48,740 bases of DNA. Origin: a virus. Position numbers and translations under genes: made by a program. Below the pieces are notes generated by a model that saw only the letters and a program-made list of their open reading frames with translations, made no database searches and was not told the origin of the DNA. Location: positions 1 to 48,740 of the IMG/VR virus record IMGVR_UViG_3300021960_000123, one strand, 5' to 3'. Below are positions 13,140-20,840 of this stretch, in pieces. Numbering within the stretch: position 1 is the stretch's first letter; each line of letters begins with the position of its first letter.

Positions 13140-13420
13140 TATGAATAATCCCGGATGTAAACGTCATAGTGAGTAGCGTTTTCCCAAGGCGTATCTTTTG
13201 CCCACTGAGACAGACGAGGACCACGAGGACGAATACGAAGGCCTTTTGTGGGTTGTTGACCAAAGAAACTCATGCGGCCATAATTTTTACGAGCACGTTT
13301 AATATAATCATTTTGTTTAACGAGTATTGATTTAAGATTTGCAATCTCAGGATCATCAAGAGATTTACAAGTAAAACGATAGTCTGATGATGAGCGATTT
13401 GTGTAAGTTACATAAGCCAT
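13139..13420 (-). CDS. Small basic hypothetical protein
   Basis: 93 residues from ATG 13420 with an AAGGA site 10 nt upstream. Basic (many Arg/Lys; KGLRIRPRGPRLSQW), could bind nucleic acid. First gene of the modification operon behind the promoter at 13450-13478; ends on the start of the nuclease gene. Not recognised. Confidence 0.75.
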   Translation of the reverse strand: MAYVTYTNRSSSDYRFTCKSLDDPEIANLKSILVKQNDYIKRARKNYGRMSFFGQQPTKGLRIRPRGPRLSQWAKDTPWENATHYDVYIRDYS

Positions 13421-13449
13421 AATATAGTATTCCTTCATTTGATATAATT

Positions 13450-13478
13450 ATCTTACACTATTACGAATCAATTGTAAA
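13450..13478 (-). promoter_or_regulatory. Sigma70-type early promoter of the modification operon
   Basis: Minus strand: TTTACA (13473-13478), 17-bp spacer, TAAGAT (13450-13455). It is almost identical, including the spacer, to the promoter at 6767-6795. It should express the genes from 13420 leftwards, including the nuclease, DUF1599, gp42, dCMP deaminase, glycosyltransferase and epimerase genes. Confidence 0.88.
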
Positions 13479-13501
13479 CAAAAAAGTGAGCAGAAGCCCA
13501 C
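13479..13501 (-). terminator. Terminator fused to promoter
   Basis: Minus strand: GTGGGC-TTCT-GCTCAC with one G-U pair, then six T, then the -35 box TTTACA. It ends the transcript of the Na/Pi transporter gene (stop at 13532) and abuts the next promoter. Confidence 0.82.
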
Positions 13502-13531
13502 TTTATTTTTGTTTTTTATAGCTTAGAATTT

Positions 13532-14014
13532 TTATCCGAATCTAGATAAATACTGCGCTATTCGTCCAACAAAAGGTAGTAGCATGAGAGCCATAAGTAA
13601 GTTCATTCCAGTATGAGCCATTGCAATGCGTAACGTATCGCCTCTTGGCATTCCATCGGAAACAAACAAACCAGCTAACCATATTGTACCTGTCGTACCA
13701 ATATTAGCACCAAGCACACAAGCAATAGCGGCCGGTAAAGGTAAAGCACCAGAAGCGACTAGCGCAATAATAGCAGTAGTAGATAGTGAAGACGATTGCC
13801 ACAGCAATGTCATGATTATTCCACCGAAGAACATATAGATTGGACTACCTAGAAACCAGTTAAGGTGTTCCATATTCCCCATAGATTTCATTCCACCTGA
13901 GAATGTCTTAAGTCCAATATAAAAAATGACCAGCCCAACAAGGGCTGTTATCACTGGGTTTCCTAGATCCATCTTCTTTACCTTTTTCCAAAGCTTCTTA
14001 CCTTCGTTTTTCAT
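13532..14014 (-). CDS. Half-length Na+/phosphate cotransporter (PF02690 type)
   Basis: A 160-residue membrane protein with four or five hydrophobic segments (about 19-38, 55-75, 78-105, 130-155). It has the Na/Pi-cotransporter repeat hallmark: QSSSLSTTAIIALVASG (about 73) followed by LGANIGTTGT (about 102). Bacterial and animal NptA/SLC34 proteins carry two such repeats; this phage version has only one, so it would have to pair as a dimer. It probably raises phosphate uptake during infection (an auxiliary metabolic gene). Preceded by a MazG-like gene and ended by a terminator. Confidence 0.88.
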   Translation of the reverse strand: MKNEGKKLWKKVKKMDLGNPVITALVGLVIFYIGLKTFSGGMKSMGNMEHLNWFLGSPIYMFFGGIIMTLLWQSSSLSTTAIIALVASGALPLPAAIACVLGANIGTTGTIWLAGLFVSDGMPRGDTLRIAMAHTGMNLLMALMLLPFVGRIAQYLSRFG

Positions 14015-14427
14015 TAGACGATACTCGGTAGATCGCCATGATTGCCTTCATGAGATGGAGGAGTCCAACCACTAGGCTTTAGCAAATCGGGTAATCCAAA
14101 ACGATTAGGCCGACCAGGTTTTACACCAGGTTCCTTTGCCATATTAGCTTCGTAAATAGCATTCCATGCTTTATTAGCATCGACACCCATAACATCAAGA
14201 GTACCGATAGCAAATACACACATATCAATAAGACCATCAACTACTTCTTCTGCATCAGAATTATTAATAGCGGATAGCGTCTCTTGGTATTCTTCACCAA
14301 TCATAAGCATACGAAACATGAGATATTTTTGCATTAGATCTTTGTCACCACGATTAGCTTGAAACCAATCATGTACACCAAACTTATCGTGCATATCTTC
14401 AATATCATTTACCCAATTATCTGACAT
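14014..14427 (-). CDS. MazG-like / all-alpha NTP pyrophosphohydrolase
   Basis: 137 residues from ATG 14427 (AAGGAAA upstream). The MLMIGEEYQETLSAI (EExxE) and EEVVDGLIDMCVFAIGTLDVMG (ExxD) helices form the Mg2+-binding motifs of MazG/phosphoribosyl-ATP pyrophosphohydrolase folds, which hydrolyse (d)NTPs to monophosphates. In a phage that makes hydroxymethyl-dCMP such an enzyme could remove dCTP, as T4 gp56 does, although this is another family. The C-terminal 35 residues are Pro/Gly-rich. Substrate unknown. Confidence 0.82.
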   Translation of the reverse strand: MSDNWVNDIEDMHDKFGVHDWFQANRGDKDLMQKYLMFRMLMIGEEYQETLSAINNSDAEEVVDGLIDMCVFAIGTLDVMGVDANKAWNAIYEANMAKEPGVKPGRPNRFGLPDLLKPSGWTPPSHEGNHGDLPSIV

Positions 14428-14446
14428 ATATTTTTTCCTTAATAAT

Positions 14447-14647
14447 TTAGTTTGTTTCCACCAGCCCATCAACTGCTTCCATTATATTACCATCTTTGGA
14501 AAGAGTCCAAGAACCATCTTCATTTGGAGACCATTGTATAAAATCTCCGACTTGCCAACCAAGATCTTCCATCATATCATCCGGAAATTCCAAAAACATT
14601 TCGCCATCCGAGTCAGCTGAAACTATTATAACATGTTTTTCATCCAT
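14447..14647 (-). CDS. AbrB/SpoVT-like small protein
   Basis: A 66-residue protein: GEMFLEFPDDMMEDLGWQVGDFIQW...DGSWTLSK follows the swapped-hairpin AbrB pattern (leucine-Glu-Phe-Pro, then LGW..GD.I.W). Such proteins are found in phages as small DNA-binding regulators or antitoxin-like factors. It is acidic overall, so DNA binding is uncertain. Overlaps the next gene by 8 bases. Confidence 0.7.
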   Translation of the reverse strand: MDEKHVIIVSADSDGEMFLEFPDDMMEDLGWQVGDFIQWSPNEDGSWTLSKDGNIMEAVDGLVETN

Positions 14648-14864
14648 ATAACATACCTATTTTCTTAACTCCTAATGCCCAATTTTCTGCAGCATCTTCA
14701 GCCCATCTTAAAGATTTGCCTTTATGATCTTCACTATAAAACATATTGCCTGTATCATCAAAATATTTTATATAAAAATATTCTTCTTTTAAATCGATGT
14801 GAATCTCACAATATTTTCCAGCTTCTACATCTGACCAGTATGTTGAAAGTTTTTTACCCATCAT
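14640..14864 (-). CDS. Small hypothetical protein, 74 aa
   Basis: 74 residues, aromatic-rich (EEYFYIKYFDDTGNMFYSEDHKG) then a helix RWAEDAAENWALGVKKIG. Overlaps its neighbours by 11 and 8 bases. Not recognised. Confidence 0.7.
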   Translation of the reverse strand: MMGKKLSTYWSDVEAGKYCEIHIDLKEEYFYIKYFDDTGNMFYSEDHKGKSLRWAEDAAENWALGVKKIGMLYG

Positions 14865-15063
14865 CTTCTTCCACCATCCCTACATGCCGATCATGCTGAG
14901 ATTTTCGAAGAAGAGTGTGTCCATTTTCCGTGGCATACGCTTCGGCTTCTGCTGTAGTAGCAAAGTATTCTTTAAAAGTTCCAGTGGCACTATCGCCAAA
15001 CTCTCCTTCAAAAGCAAATGCTACTTTACCTGCTCTACTTAAATCTGGTGTTCCTCTACCCAT
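14854..15063 (-). CDS. Small hypothetical protein, 69 aa
   Basis: Started at ATG 15063 because a strong AGGAGGG site precedes it. Composition is Ala/Gly-rich with a KEYFATTAEAEAYATENGHT helix and an acidic C terminus. It directly follows thyX. No function recognised. Confidence 0.72.
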   Translation of the reverse strand: MGRGTPDLSRAGKVAFAFEGEFGDSATGTFKEYFATTAEAEAYATENGHTLLRKSQHDRHVGMVEEDDG

Positions 15064-15064
15064 T

Positions 15065-15751
15065 TTACCCTCCTGTAAAATCTTGTATGGCCGGATAAAT
15101 TCGACCAATTGCTTTTCCTATTTCTATGGCTAATTCCATATGTTCTTTTTGTGTACCATTTGCTGAGCGTAATTCAATATAATGAATCCAGCTACGAATA
15201 GTACCATTAACATATACCCGAGAGACTGTGTTGCCTTCTGGTAATACTGCTCGCGCTTGCTCTTTAGCAATGCCGTTGTCAATCGCCCAATTGTATGCGG
15301 CTTTGGCACAAGCAATAACGTCACCCTGCATCTCTGCCCATCGTTCCTGTAGATCACTGCTGTCATTCTCAATAGAGTTTTGACGGTTCTTTGGATCTTG
15401 CAGACGAGCGTCTCGAATTACAAAATTATCATCAAGATCGCGGATGTCAGCATACCGCTGAGAAAACTCTTGAAATGAGAATGATCTATGTCGGAGGAGC
15501 TGTCTTGCGATGTCACGGGTTGTTGTGATTTCGATACAGGCTGATGCCATTTCGAATGGTGACCAGTGCTTGTGCTTGATAAGATAGTCGAGTAGCTTTG
15601 CAGTTGTTCTGGTGTTAGCTTGGTTTGTCGGATTCGAGACACGGGCACAATACGCGATGAGATCCTGGATGTTGTCGAGTCCCATGATCCCTGGTTCGCC
15701 TGAGTGTACGTGGGGAAAAGGTTGTGAGTATGAGATGAGACGTACATGCAT
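15065..15751 (-). CDS. thyX: Flavin-dependent thymidylate synthase ThyX
   Basis: A 228-residue protein with the ThyX signature RHRSFSFQEFSQRY (about 86-99) and the FAD/dUMP-binding RAVLPEGNTV region (about 170-180). It makes dTMP from dUMP using methylene-tetrahydrofolate and FAD/NADPH. Common in marine phages. Its presence means the thymidylate-synthase-fold protein at 11594 is free to serve as dCMP hydroxymethylase. The ATG overlaps the stop of the small basic gene (TAATG). Confidence 0.95.
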   Translation of the reverse strand: MHVRLISYSQPFPHVHSGEPGIMGLDNIQDLIAYCARVSNPTNQANTRTTAKLLDYLIKHKHWSPFEMASACIEITTTRDIARQLLRHRSFSFQEFSQRYADIRDLDDNFVIRDARLQDPKNRQNSIENDSSDLQERWAEMQGDVIACAKAAYNWAIDNGIAKEQARAVLPEGNTVSRVYVNGTIRSWIHYIELRSANGTQKEHMELAIEIGKAIGRIYPAIQDFTGG

Positions 15752-15870
15752 TATTTACCTTGACCTCGATATTTTTTATATGAACGCTTTTTGCTTTTGT
15801 TCATAGATGATGTTTTAACATTACGACAACCAATGGAAGTCTTTTTTGCATTAGTAAAACCTTTAGGCAT
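15751..15870 (-). CDS. Very basic 39-aa phage protein
   Basis: A 39-residue gene starting MPKGFTNAKKTSIGCRNVK and ending KKRSYKKYRGQGK, with about a third Lys/Arg. I recognise the pattern from small proteins of marine T4-like phages near nucleotide genes. It sits exactly between gp41 and thyX with coupled ends. Could bind nucleic acid; function unknown. Confidence 0.8.
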   Translation of the reverse strand: MPKGFTNAKKTSIGCRNVKTSSMNKSKKRSYKKYRGQGK

Positions 15871-15873
15871 AAT

Positions 15874-17244
15874 TTACTCCAATTTAAAATCTTCAAATCT
15901 TTTATTTACTTCCGACTTATCAAAGGTCGGAGTATCATCAACTAATCCAGCATCTGGATTATCTACATCGAATAGTCTCATTTTAGATCTATCCACCGCT
16001 ACAACAAAACGCTTGTTTATATTTGGATCGTTGTATCTATTCTTTAATTGCTTTACCATAATTTGGCCATTTGCTGCTAGTTCTTCATTAGAAATAAGAG
16101 CAAACATTAGATCAGCCGTTGCCGGCAAACCAAATGATTCTGAAGTATCTTCCAAACCAACATCCGAATTAGAAAATCCAGATCTAGTTGTTTGTGTAGC
16201 TGACATAATTGGCACATCAAATTCCACAGCCAAACCACGAATTTCTTCAGCGATTGCTTTAATATAGCTATAAGAGTTAATTGCTCCACCCATACCTTTC
16301 ATTCTTGCAGACGCACAAATATTTAGGTAATCTATAAAGATAACTTCAGGAATAAAATTCTTTTTTAGCTTTAATTCATTTAATAGAGCACGAAAATGGT
16401 TAGCATGTGCTTGACCAGTTGGATACTCTTTAATAATCAGCTTTCCATTAGTACGACCTGCAATTGTCGATACTTTATTCATAAGCATATCTTTAGAGAG
16501 AGTCTCCAACTGATCAATTGGAACATCTAGTAAGTTTGCATCGATTCTTTCCGCAATGCGTTCCTCACTCATTTCCATAGTTATGTATAATACATTTCTA
16601 CCTTGAGTTAAGGCAGAGGCTGCAACATGACACATAAAGAGAGATTTACCGACACCAGTACCAGCAAGAGCCACGTTGAGAGTTTTGTTTGGAATCCCGC
16701 CTTTTGTAATACTATTAAAGCGGTCAAGGTCAAACGGTATTCTTTCTTCTTGCTCATGATAAAAATCGTAGCGATTTGAGACATCTTGTAGATAGTCATG
16801 CCCGATGTTTGTATCAAATGAAACTGCTAGGGCTTTTGTAAGAATATCCGGCAAAGCATTTTTAGTAAGACTTTGGTGTTTGCCATCAATAATGGTAATG
16901 GATTCCATAATTGCATTATATACGGCTCTGTCTTGGCACCACTTTTCAGTAGTGTCTAATAGCCACTTATCGTCTACCTTTTCATAAGTAAATACATTTG
17001 GTATAATTTCTACAGCATGTTGGTACTGTTCGTCATTAAACCTATCTGATTGATCTACTTCAATCTTAAACGATTCCATAGTTGGTAGCCGATTATACTT
17101 TGCAACGTACTTTCCAACCTCTTTAAAGAGTTGTCTATACACACCTTCAAAGTATTCGGGTTTGATAAAAGGTAACACTTTACGCATAAACTTTTCGTTA
17201 GTAAGAACATTGCGTAAAACTGTTTGTTCAATATTAATATTCAT
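15874..17244 (-). CDS. 41: Replicative DNA helicase gp41
   Basis: A 456-residue DnaB-family helicase. Walker A AGTGVGKSLF (about 194), Walker B VIFIDYLNIC (about 296), and the C-terminal MSATQTTRSG segment typical of gp41/DnaB (about 342). The N-terminal region is the primase-interacting helical domain. It unwinds DNA ahead of the fork and works with a primase, the best candidate here being the gene at 20840. Length is close to T4 gp41 (475). Confidence 0.95.
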   Translation of the reverse strand: MNINIEQTVLRNVLTNEKFMRKVLPFIKPEYFEGVYRQLFKEVGKYVAKYNRLPTMESFKIEVDQSDRFNDEQYQHAVEIIPNVFTYEKVDDKWLLDTTEKWCQDRAVYNAIMESITIIDGKHQSLTKNALPDILTKALAVSFDTNIGHDYLQDVSNRYDFYHEQEERIPFDLDRFNSITKGGIPNKTLNVALAGTGVGKSLFMCHVAASALTQGRNVLYITMEMSEERIAERIDANLLDVPIDQLETLSKDMLMNKVSTIAGRTNGKLIIKEYPTGQAHANHFRALLNELKLKKNFIPEVIFIDYLNICASARMKGMGGAINSYSYIKAIAEEIRGLAVEFDVPIMSATQTTRSGFSNSDVGLEDTSESFGLPATADLMFALISNEELAANGQIMVKQLKNRYNDPNINKRFVVAVDRSKMRLFDVDNPDAGLVDDTPTFDKSEVNKRFEDFKLE

Positions 17245-17507
17245 TCTTGAGGGTGACCTATAGCTGATTCTAATATAGATGATAATATCATACCAGCGTG
17301 GTTTTGTAAACCAATATTTTCGGTATTTAGTGTATCATCTGGTGTATAGACAATATCAAAATTAAAAGTCATACTGTCTATATCATCATTTACTTTCAGG
17401 GCGCCAAATTGAATAACTGTTTCAATAAAGTCGCCCGTCTTGATTCTGACGTTCCAATGCTCTGCATCCTCAATAGGAATTAACTCATAATCTATGTTTT
17501 CCTTCAT
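17241..17507 (-). CDS. Hypothetical protein between gp41 and uvsX
   Basis: 88 residues from ATG 17507 (GGAG 11 nt upstream). Predicted beta-rich (YELIPIEDAEHWNVRIKTGDFIETVIQFGAL...). Small proteins in this position occur in marine T4-like phages; a role in replication is only suggested by its place. An upstream in-frame ATG (17540) lacks a ribosome site. Confidence 0.75.
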   Translation of the reverse strand: MKENIDYELIPIEDAEHWNVRIKTGDFIETVIQFGALKVNDDIDSMTFNFDIVYTPDDTLNTENIGLQNHAGMILSSILESAIGHPQE

Positions 17508-17688
17508 TACTGTCAACACTCCAAGTTTCACTGAATTCATTTGCAATTGATATTTTATGGGATGGATACCCATTAGTTTTTAAGAAATTATCAAAGTCAG
17601 GAGTTTTTAGATTAATATGCACAGGCATAGCCTTTGGAAATCCGTAAGAGCTCCCTCCCGGTGGATAAATCATTTTAAATTTAGTCAT
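17485..17688 (-). CDS. Small hypothetical protein, 67 aa
   Basis: 67 residues (MTKFKMIYPPGGSSYGFPKAMP...). Its ATG overlaps the uvsX stop (ATGA) and it overlaps the next gene by 23 bases. Not recognised; coding is supported by the coupling and clean frame. Confidence 0.65.
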   Translation of the reverse strand: MTKFKMIYPPGGSSYGFPKAMPVHINLKTPDFDNFLKTNGYPSHKISIANEFSETWSVDSNEGKHRL

Positions 17689-18731
17689 GCTTCCTCAACA
17701 ATATCTTCCATGTCCACCAAGGATTGGTGTCCAATACTATATTGTTTATTTAGGAAAGTTTTAAAGTCTGTATTTGCAAAAATTGGCGTCCAAAATTCTT
17801 TTTCTAAAGTTTTGTCATGACGAACTTTAGCTCCAACTTCTCCAGTAGCTTGATCAACCGGAGCATACCAACCATTTGAAGGCTTAGTAGCATATCCACC
17901 AGCAAGAGCACAATCGAGCAAGCCGGAATATTTGCGAACGCCGCCATCCCAAGACACTGTAATAGGAATCTTAGATTTTTCTTTAACGTAACGACTTTTC
18001 TCTACATTAATTACAAAATGATAGCCTTGAATCTCTGTGCCTTTCTTATCTTGCTGGCGACCCAGAATCCAGATGTTATCTGCACTATAGTAAATGCCAG
18101 TACCACCACCAACAACTGCCTTGGGAAATAAACCAATCTCCATATACGTATGGTTGACAGCAATGAGAGGAATGTTTTTCATTGTAAGATATGGCGTACT
18201 CATGCGAAATAAACCTTTTAAGGCTTTTGCACGTGACATATCTGCAACTGATTTTTCATTGATAGCGTCATCTAATTCTTTCTTAGATGCTAGATTACCG
18301 ATAGAATCGATTACAATAATTACCTTATCATTTCTATCTATTGCTTCAAGCTGGCCAATTAAATCAAATTTAAGTTCTTCTACATTAGCAATAGGTGTAT
18401 GCAAGATACGAGATGTATCAATATCAAATTGTTCGAAGTATGATTGTGGCGAACCAAATTCAGAATCATAAAATAGCATCACAGCTTCTGGATATTTTTT
18501 AAGATATGCACCAGCCATTAGAAGAGCAAAGGATGTTTTAAAATGTTTTGATGGCCCAGCTAAAACTGTTAAGCCGGGAGCTAACCCTCCGTCTACTGAA
18601 CCTGAAAGTGCTACGTTTATCATAGGCACATCAGTTGGTGTCATATCTACTTCTGTAAAAAACTTAGAGTCAGCGAGGACTTCAGAGGTTTTGATTTTAC
18701 TGTTTTTCTTCAGTTTGTCCATAATTGACAT
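17685..18731 (-). CDS. uvsX: RecA-like recombinase UvsX
   Basis: A 348-residue RecA/Rad51-family protein. Walker A-like LAGPSKHFKTSFALL (about 57-71; phage-type with Lys-Thr-Ser), Walker B KVIIVIDSIGNL (about 136), and the ssDNA-loop region with VVGGGTGIYYSADNIW. It forms filaments on ssDNA for strand exchange, loaded by UvsY (34416). Overlaps the short UDP-glucose dehydrogenase gene by 35 bases. Confidence 0.95.
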   Translation of the reverse strand: MSIMDKLKKNSKIKTSEVLADSKFFTEVDMTPTDVPMINVALSGSVDGGLAPGLTVLAGPSKHFKTSFALLMAGAYLKKYPEAVMLFYDSEFGSPQSYFEQFDIDTSRILHTPIANVEELKFDLIGQLEAIDRNDKVIIVIDSIGNLASKKELDDAINEKSVADMSRAKALKGLFRMSTPYLTMKNIPLIAVNHTYMEIGLFPKAVVGGGTGIYYSADNIWILGRQQDKKGTEIQGYHFVINVEKSRYVKEKSKIPITVSWDGGVRKYSGLLDCALAGGYATKPSNGWYAPVDQATGEVGAKVRHDKTLEKEFWTPIFANTDFKTFLNKQYSIGHQSLVDMEDIVEEA

Positions 18732-19521
18732 TTTGTTCTTTCTCTCTTTCGTCTAATTCGTATTGAGATCTATAATTATTATTAATTCTAATACATTCTT
18801 CAATAATTGTAAACCCGTTATCGTAATTAAATAGTGCTGAAGTGTCTTTTGGGAAACATGCTCCGCCATAACCTTGTTTACTATCAAATCCTGGAACCTT
18901 AGTATGTGATTGACCAATCCGTGGATCAGATCCAATGGCACGAGAAATCTTATTAAAGTTTACACCTTCTTTTTGAGCTAAGTCATATAGCTGATTGAAG
19001 AATGTAACTTTCAGAGATAAGAAATTATTGATGCCATATTTAATTAAACTTGCTTCTTTGTGGCTTACTTTAAATACCGGACAAGGATTACACAAACTAT
19101 AATTGTCATATAGTTTTTTTACATAACTAGTAGAAAAATCTGAACCGCCTAAGATATGGAAAGGAGGATTTACGAAATCTTCTTTTGCTGATTTCTCAGT
19201 TAAAAATTCCGGATTGTAAACTAAAAACTCTGCATTACTATACAAATCAAAAAAGTCTGGAGTAATAGTTGATTTTATAATAATAATCATATTATCTGAC
19301 AATTTGCTAAGAACATTTCTTACTATAGAATAATCTACAGTGCCGTCCTTGCCCATTGGTGTAGGTACACAAATAAAAGCTACACTATATTTTGTTTGGT
19401 CAATATCATCTATTGTTGTTCCATATTTTGGATCAATAATAGTTTTTTCAATATCTGGATGTTGGAAACCATAATCGACAGCCTGACCTACAAAACCATG
19501 GCCAATGATTAACATTTTCAT
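18697..19521 (-). CDS. UDP-glucose/GDP-mannose dehydrogenase-like, C-terminally short
   Basis: A 274-residue protein. N-terminal NAD-binding motif GHGFVGQAVD (about 7-16), CVPTPMGKDG (about 51), FLVYNPEFLTEKSA (about 98), and the catalytic GYGGACFPKDT (about 219-229) with Cys and Lys present. These enzymes oxidise the C6 hydroxyl of a sugar nucleotide to a uronate. Typical members have about 400-440 residues with a third, sugar-nucleotide-binding domain that is absent here. It is in an operon with a phosphomannomutase-like and a cytidylyltransferase gene. Substrate could be UDP-glucose or GDP-mannose. Confidence 0.88.
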   Translation of the reverse strand: MKMLIIGHGFVGQAVDYGFQHPDIEKTIIDPKYGTTIDDIDQTKYSVAFICVPTPMGKDGTVDYSIVRNVLSKLSDNMIIIIKSTITPDFFDLYSNAEFLVYNPEFLTEKSAKEDFVNPPFHILGGSDFSTSYVKKLYDNYSLCNPCPVFKVSHKEASLIKYGINNFLSLKVTFFNQLYDLAQKEGVNFNKISRAIGSDPRIGQSHTKVPGFDSKQGYGGACFPKDTSALFNYDNGFTIIEECIRINNNYRSQYELDEREKEQNVNYGQTEEKQ

Positions 19522-19952
19522 TTAGTTTTCTCCGTTTCATAAACTCGTTTACGTAGATCAGATGTAGAAAATCTGTGATCTCTTTTATTATAATAAATTT
19601 CAATATTACGCTGGGAACAAATATCCCGCCCAGTAAACTTCATTGATTTATATTCTTGGCCAATGATACGTAAATCTAAATCAAACATTTGTAAAATATC
19701 TTTTAGATCTTCTTCAGTTTGATATGGAATAATTTCATCAACATATTTCACGCTTTGCAATTGCATCCAACGCTCAACTAATGTTTGAACTGGTGAGTTT
19801 TTGTCTTTTCTATCTGCAGATGGGTCTACTTGTAAAGCACAAATCAAATAATCACAATGTTCTTTTGCTTCACGAAGCATCGAGCAATGACCAGCGTGTA
19901 GCAAATCAAATGTAGATGCAGTAAGACCTACTGTCCTTTTAGAATGTTCCAT
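19518..19952 (-). CDS. Glycerol-3-phosphate cytidylyltransferase-like nucleotidyltransferase
   Basis: 144 residues from ATG 19952 (GGAAAG upstream). TASTFDLLHAGHCSML (HxGH at about 21-24) and later FSTSDLRKRV (STS/TxxxR motif) are the two catalytic motifs of the TagD/RfaE family, which transfer CMP or AMP to a phosphorylated alcohol or sugar. Length is typical of TagD. Overlaps the upstream HAD gene by 25 bases; the product is probably a CDP- or ADP-activated compound for the envelope or DNA modification. Confidence 0.85.
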   Translation of the reverse strand: MEHSKRTVGLTASTFDLLHAGHCSMLREAKEHCDYLICALQVDPSADRKDKNSPVQTLVERWMQLQSVKYVDEIIPYQTEEDLKDILQMFDLDLRIIGQEYKSMKFTGRDICSQRNIEIYYNKRDHRFSTSDLRKRVYETEKTK

Positions 19953-20629
19953 GTTTCTTTCCAATCTTTTACATGATAAACTAATCCGCCATAAATGTGT
20001 AGCTTATTATATAGTGAATGATCATTACCACCAAGTTCGCAGTTGTCACCAAAGAAATAAATTTCGTCGTTGCTTATGTCAAAGTCTTTTAAAATTTGAG
20101 ACTTATCGCCTCCAGGTGGTGTAATATCTATGCCTGTTTCTCCAGCAATTTCAAATTTAATATCTGGATATTTTTTAGACATTTTATCTGCAATAGATGC
20201 ACGTTCGTTTTTATGCTCATCCCACTGTTTATACATACTACGTTGTTCTAAATTGCATCCTCGACCAACAATTGAAAAATTTACAAGGCCTGGACGCTCA
20301 TCAAAATGCGTTCCAGTTTTATGGTAAAATTTTGATTCTTTTAAAATAATCTCTAAATCTGCACGAACATTATTTGGCATATCCCAATGGTTAGATCGAA
20401 TATGTTTATCCTGCTCCCATACGTCATTACCAGAACATTGATATACGCGCTGACAATTATTATAAATCTCAGGCGTTAATTGTTCTATAGTTTTTTCTCG
20501 GTCTGAACCAGTAACAATATACACTTCCATATTTGTTACAAACTTTTTAAACCATAATTCAAATTCAGGATCTATACGTTGGCGCGATGGCGTTAGCGTA
20601 CCATCTACATCAAAAAGATATTTTTGCAT
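19928..20629 (-). CDS. Phosphomannomutase-like HAD protein
   Basis: A 233-residue HAD-family protein. Motif I FDVDGTLTPSRQ (about 6-17), VTGSDREK (motif II, about 40), then NFSIVGRGC (about 123), GETGIDITPPGGDKSQIL (about 166-183) and FFGDNCELGGND (motif III/IV, about 194). The order and wording are those of the eukaryote-type phosphomannomutase family (PF03332), which turns mannose-6-phosphate into mannose-1-phosphate; the length is close (about 245). This type is rare in phages. First gene of the sugar-nucleotide group. Confidence 0.85.
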   Translation of the reverse strand: MQKYLFDVDGTLTPSRQRIDPEFELWFKKFVTNMEVYIVTGSDREKTIEQLTPEIYNNCQRVYQCSGNDVWEQDKHIRSNHWDMPNNVRADLEIILKESKFYHKTGTHFDERPGLVNFSIVGRGCNLEQRSMYKQWDEHKNERASIADKMSKKYPDIKFEIAGETGIDITPPGGDKSQILKDFDISNDEIYFFGDNCELGGNDHSLYNKLHIYGGLVYHVKDWKETWNILKGQ

Positions 20630-20630
20630 T

Positions 20631-20840
20631 TTATCGATGTCCTATATCGTATGGCGCCCAAGGATAATTACGATCAATTTGAGTATTTTCCTTTGGCGGG
20701 CTTAATTCATTGATTCGCTTATAAGCATATTGCAATTGTTCTTGCAATTGATGCACATTATTTTCAAGTAAGTCTATTCTATTGGCCTGTGCCACAATAA
20801 TCTTTCGATTCTTTTCAGCTTCCATTTCATCTGGTAACAT
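20631..20840 (-). CDS. Small coiled-coil protein
   Basis: 69 residues; residues 5-45 form a heptad-type helix (NRIDLLENNVHQLQEQLQYAY) and the C terminus is Pro-rich. Its ATG overlaps the upstream stop (TAATG). Function unknown. Confidence 0.72.
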   Translation of the reverse strand: MLPDEMEAEKNRKIIVAQANRIDLLENNVHQLQEQLQYAYKRINELSPPKENTQIDRNYPWAPYDIGHR

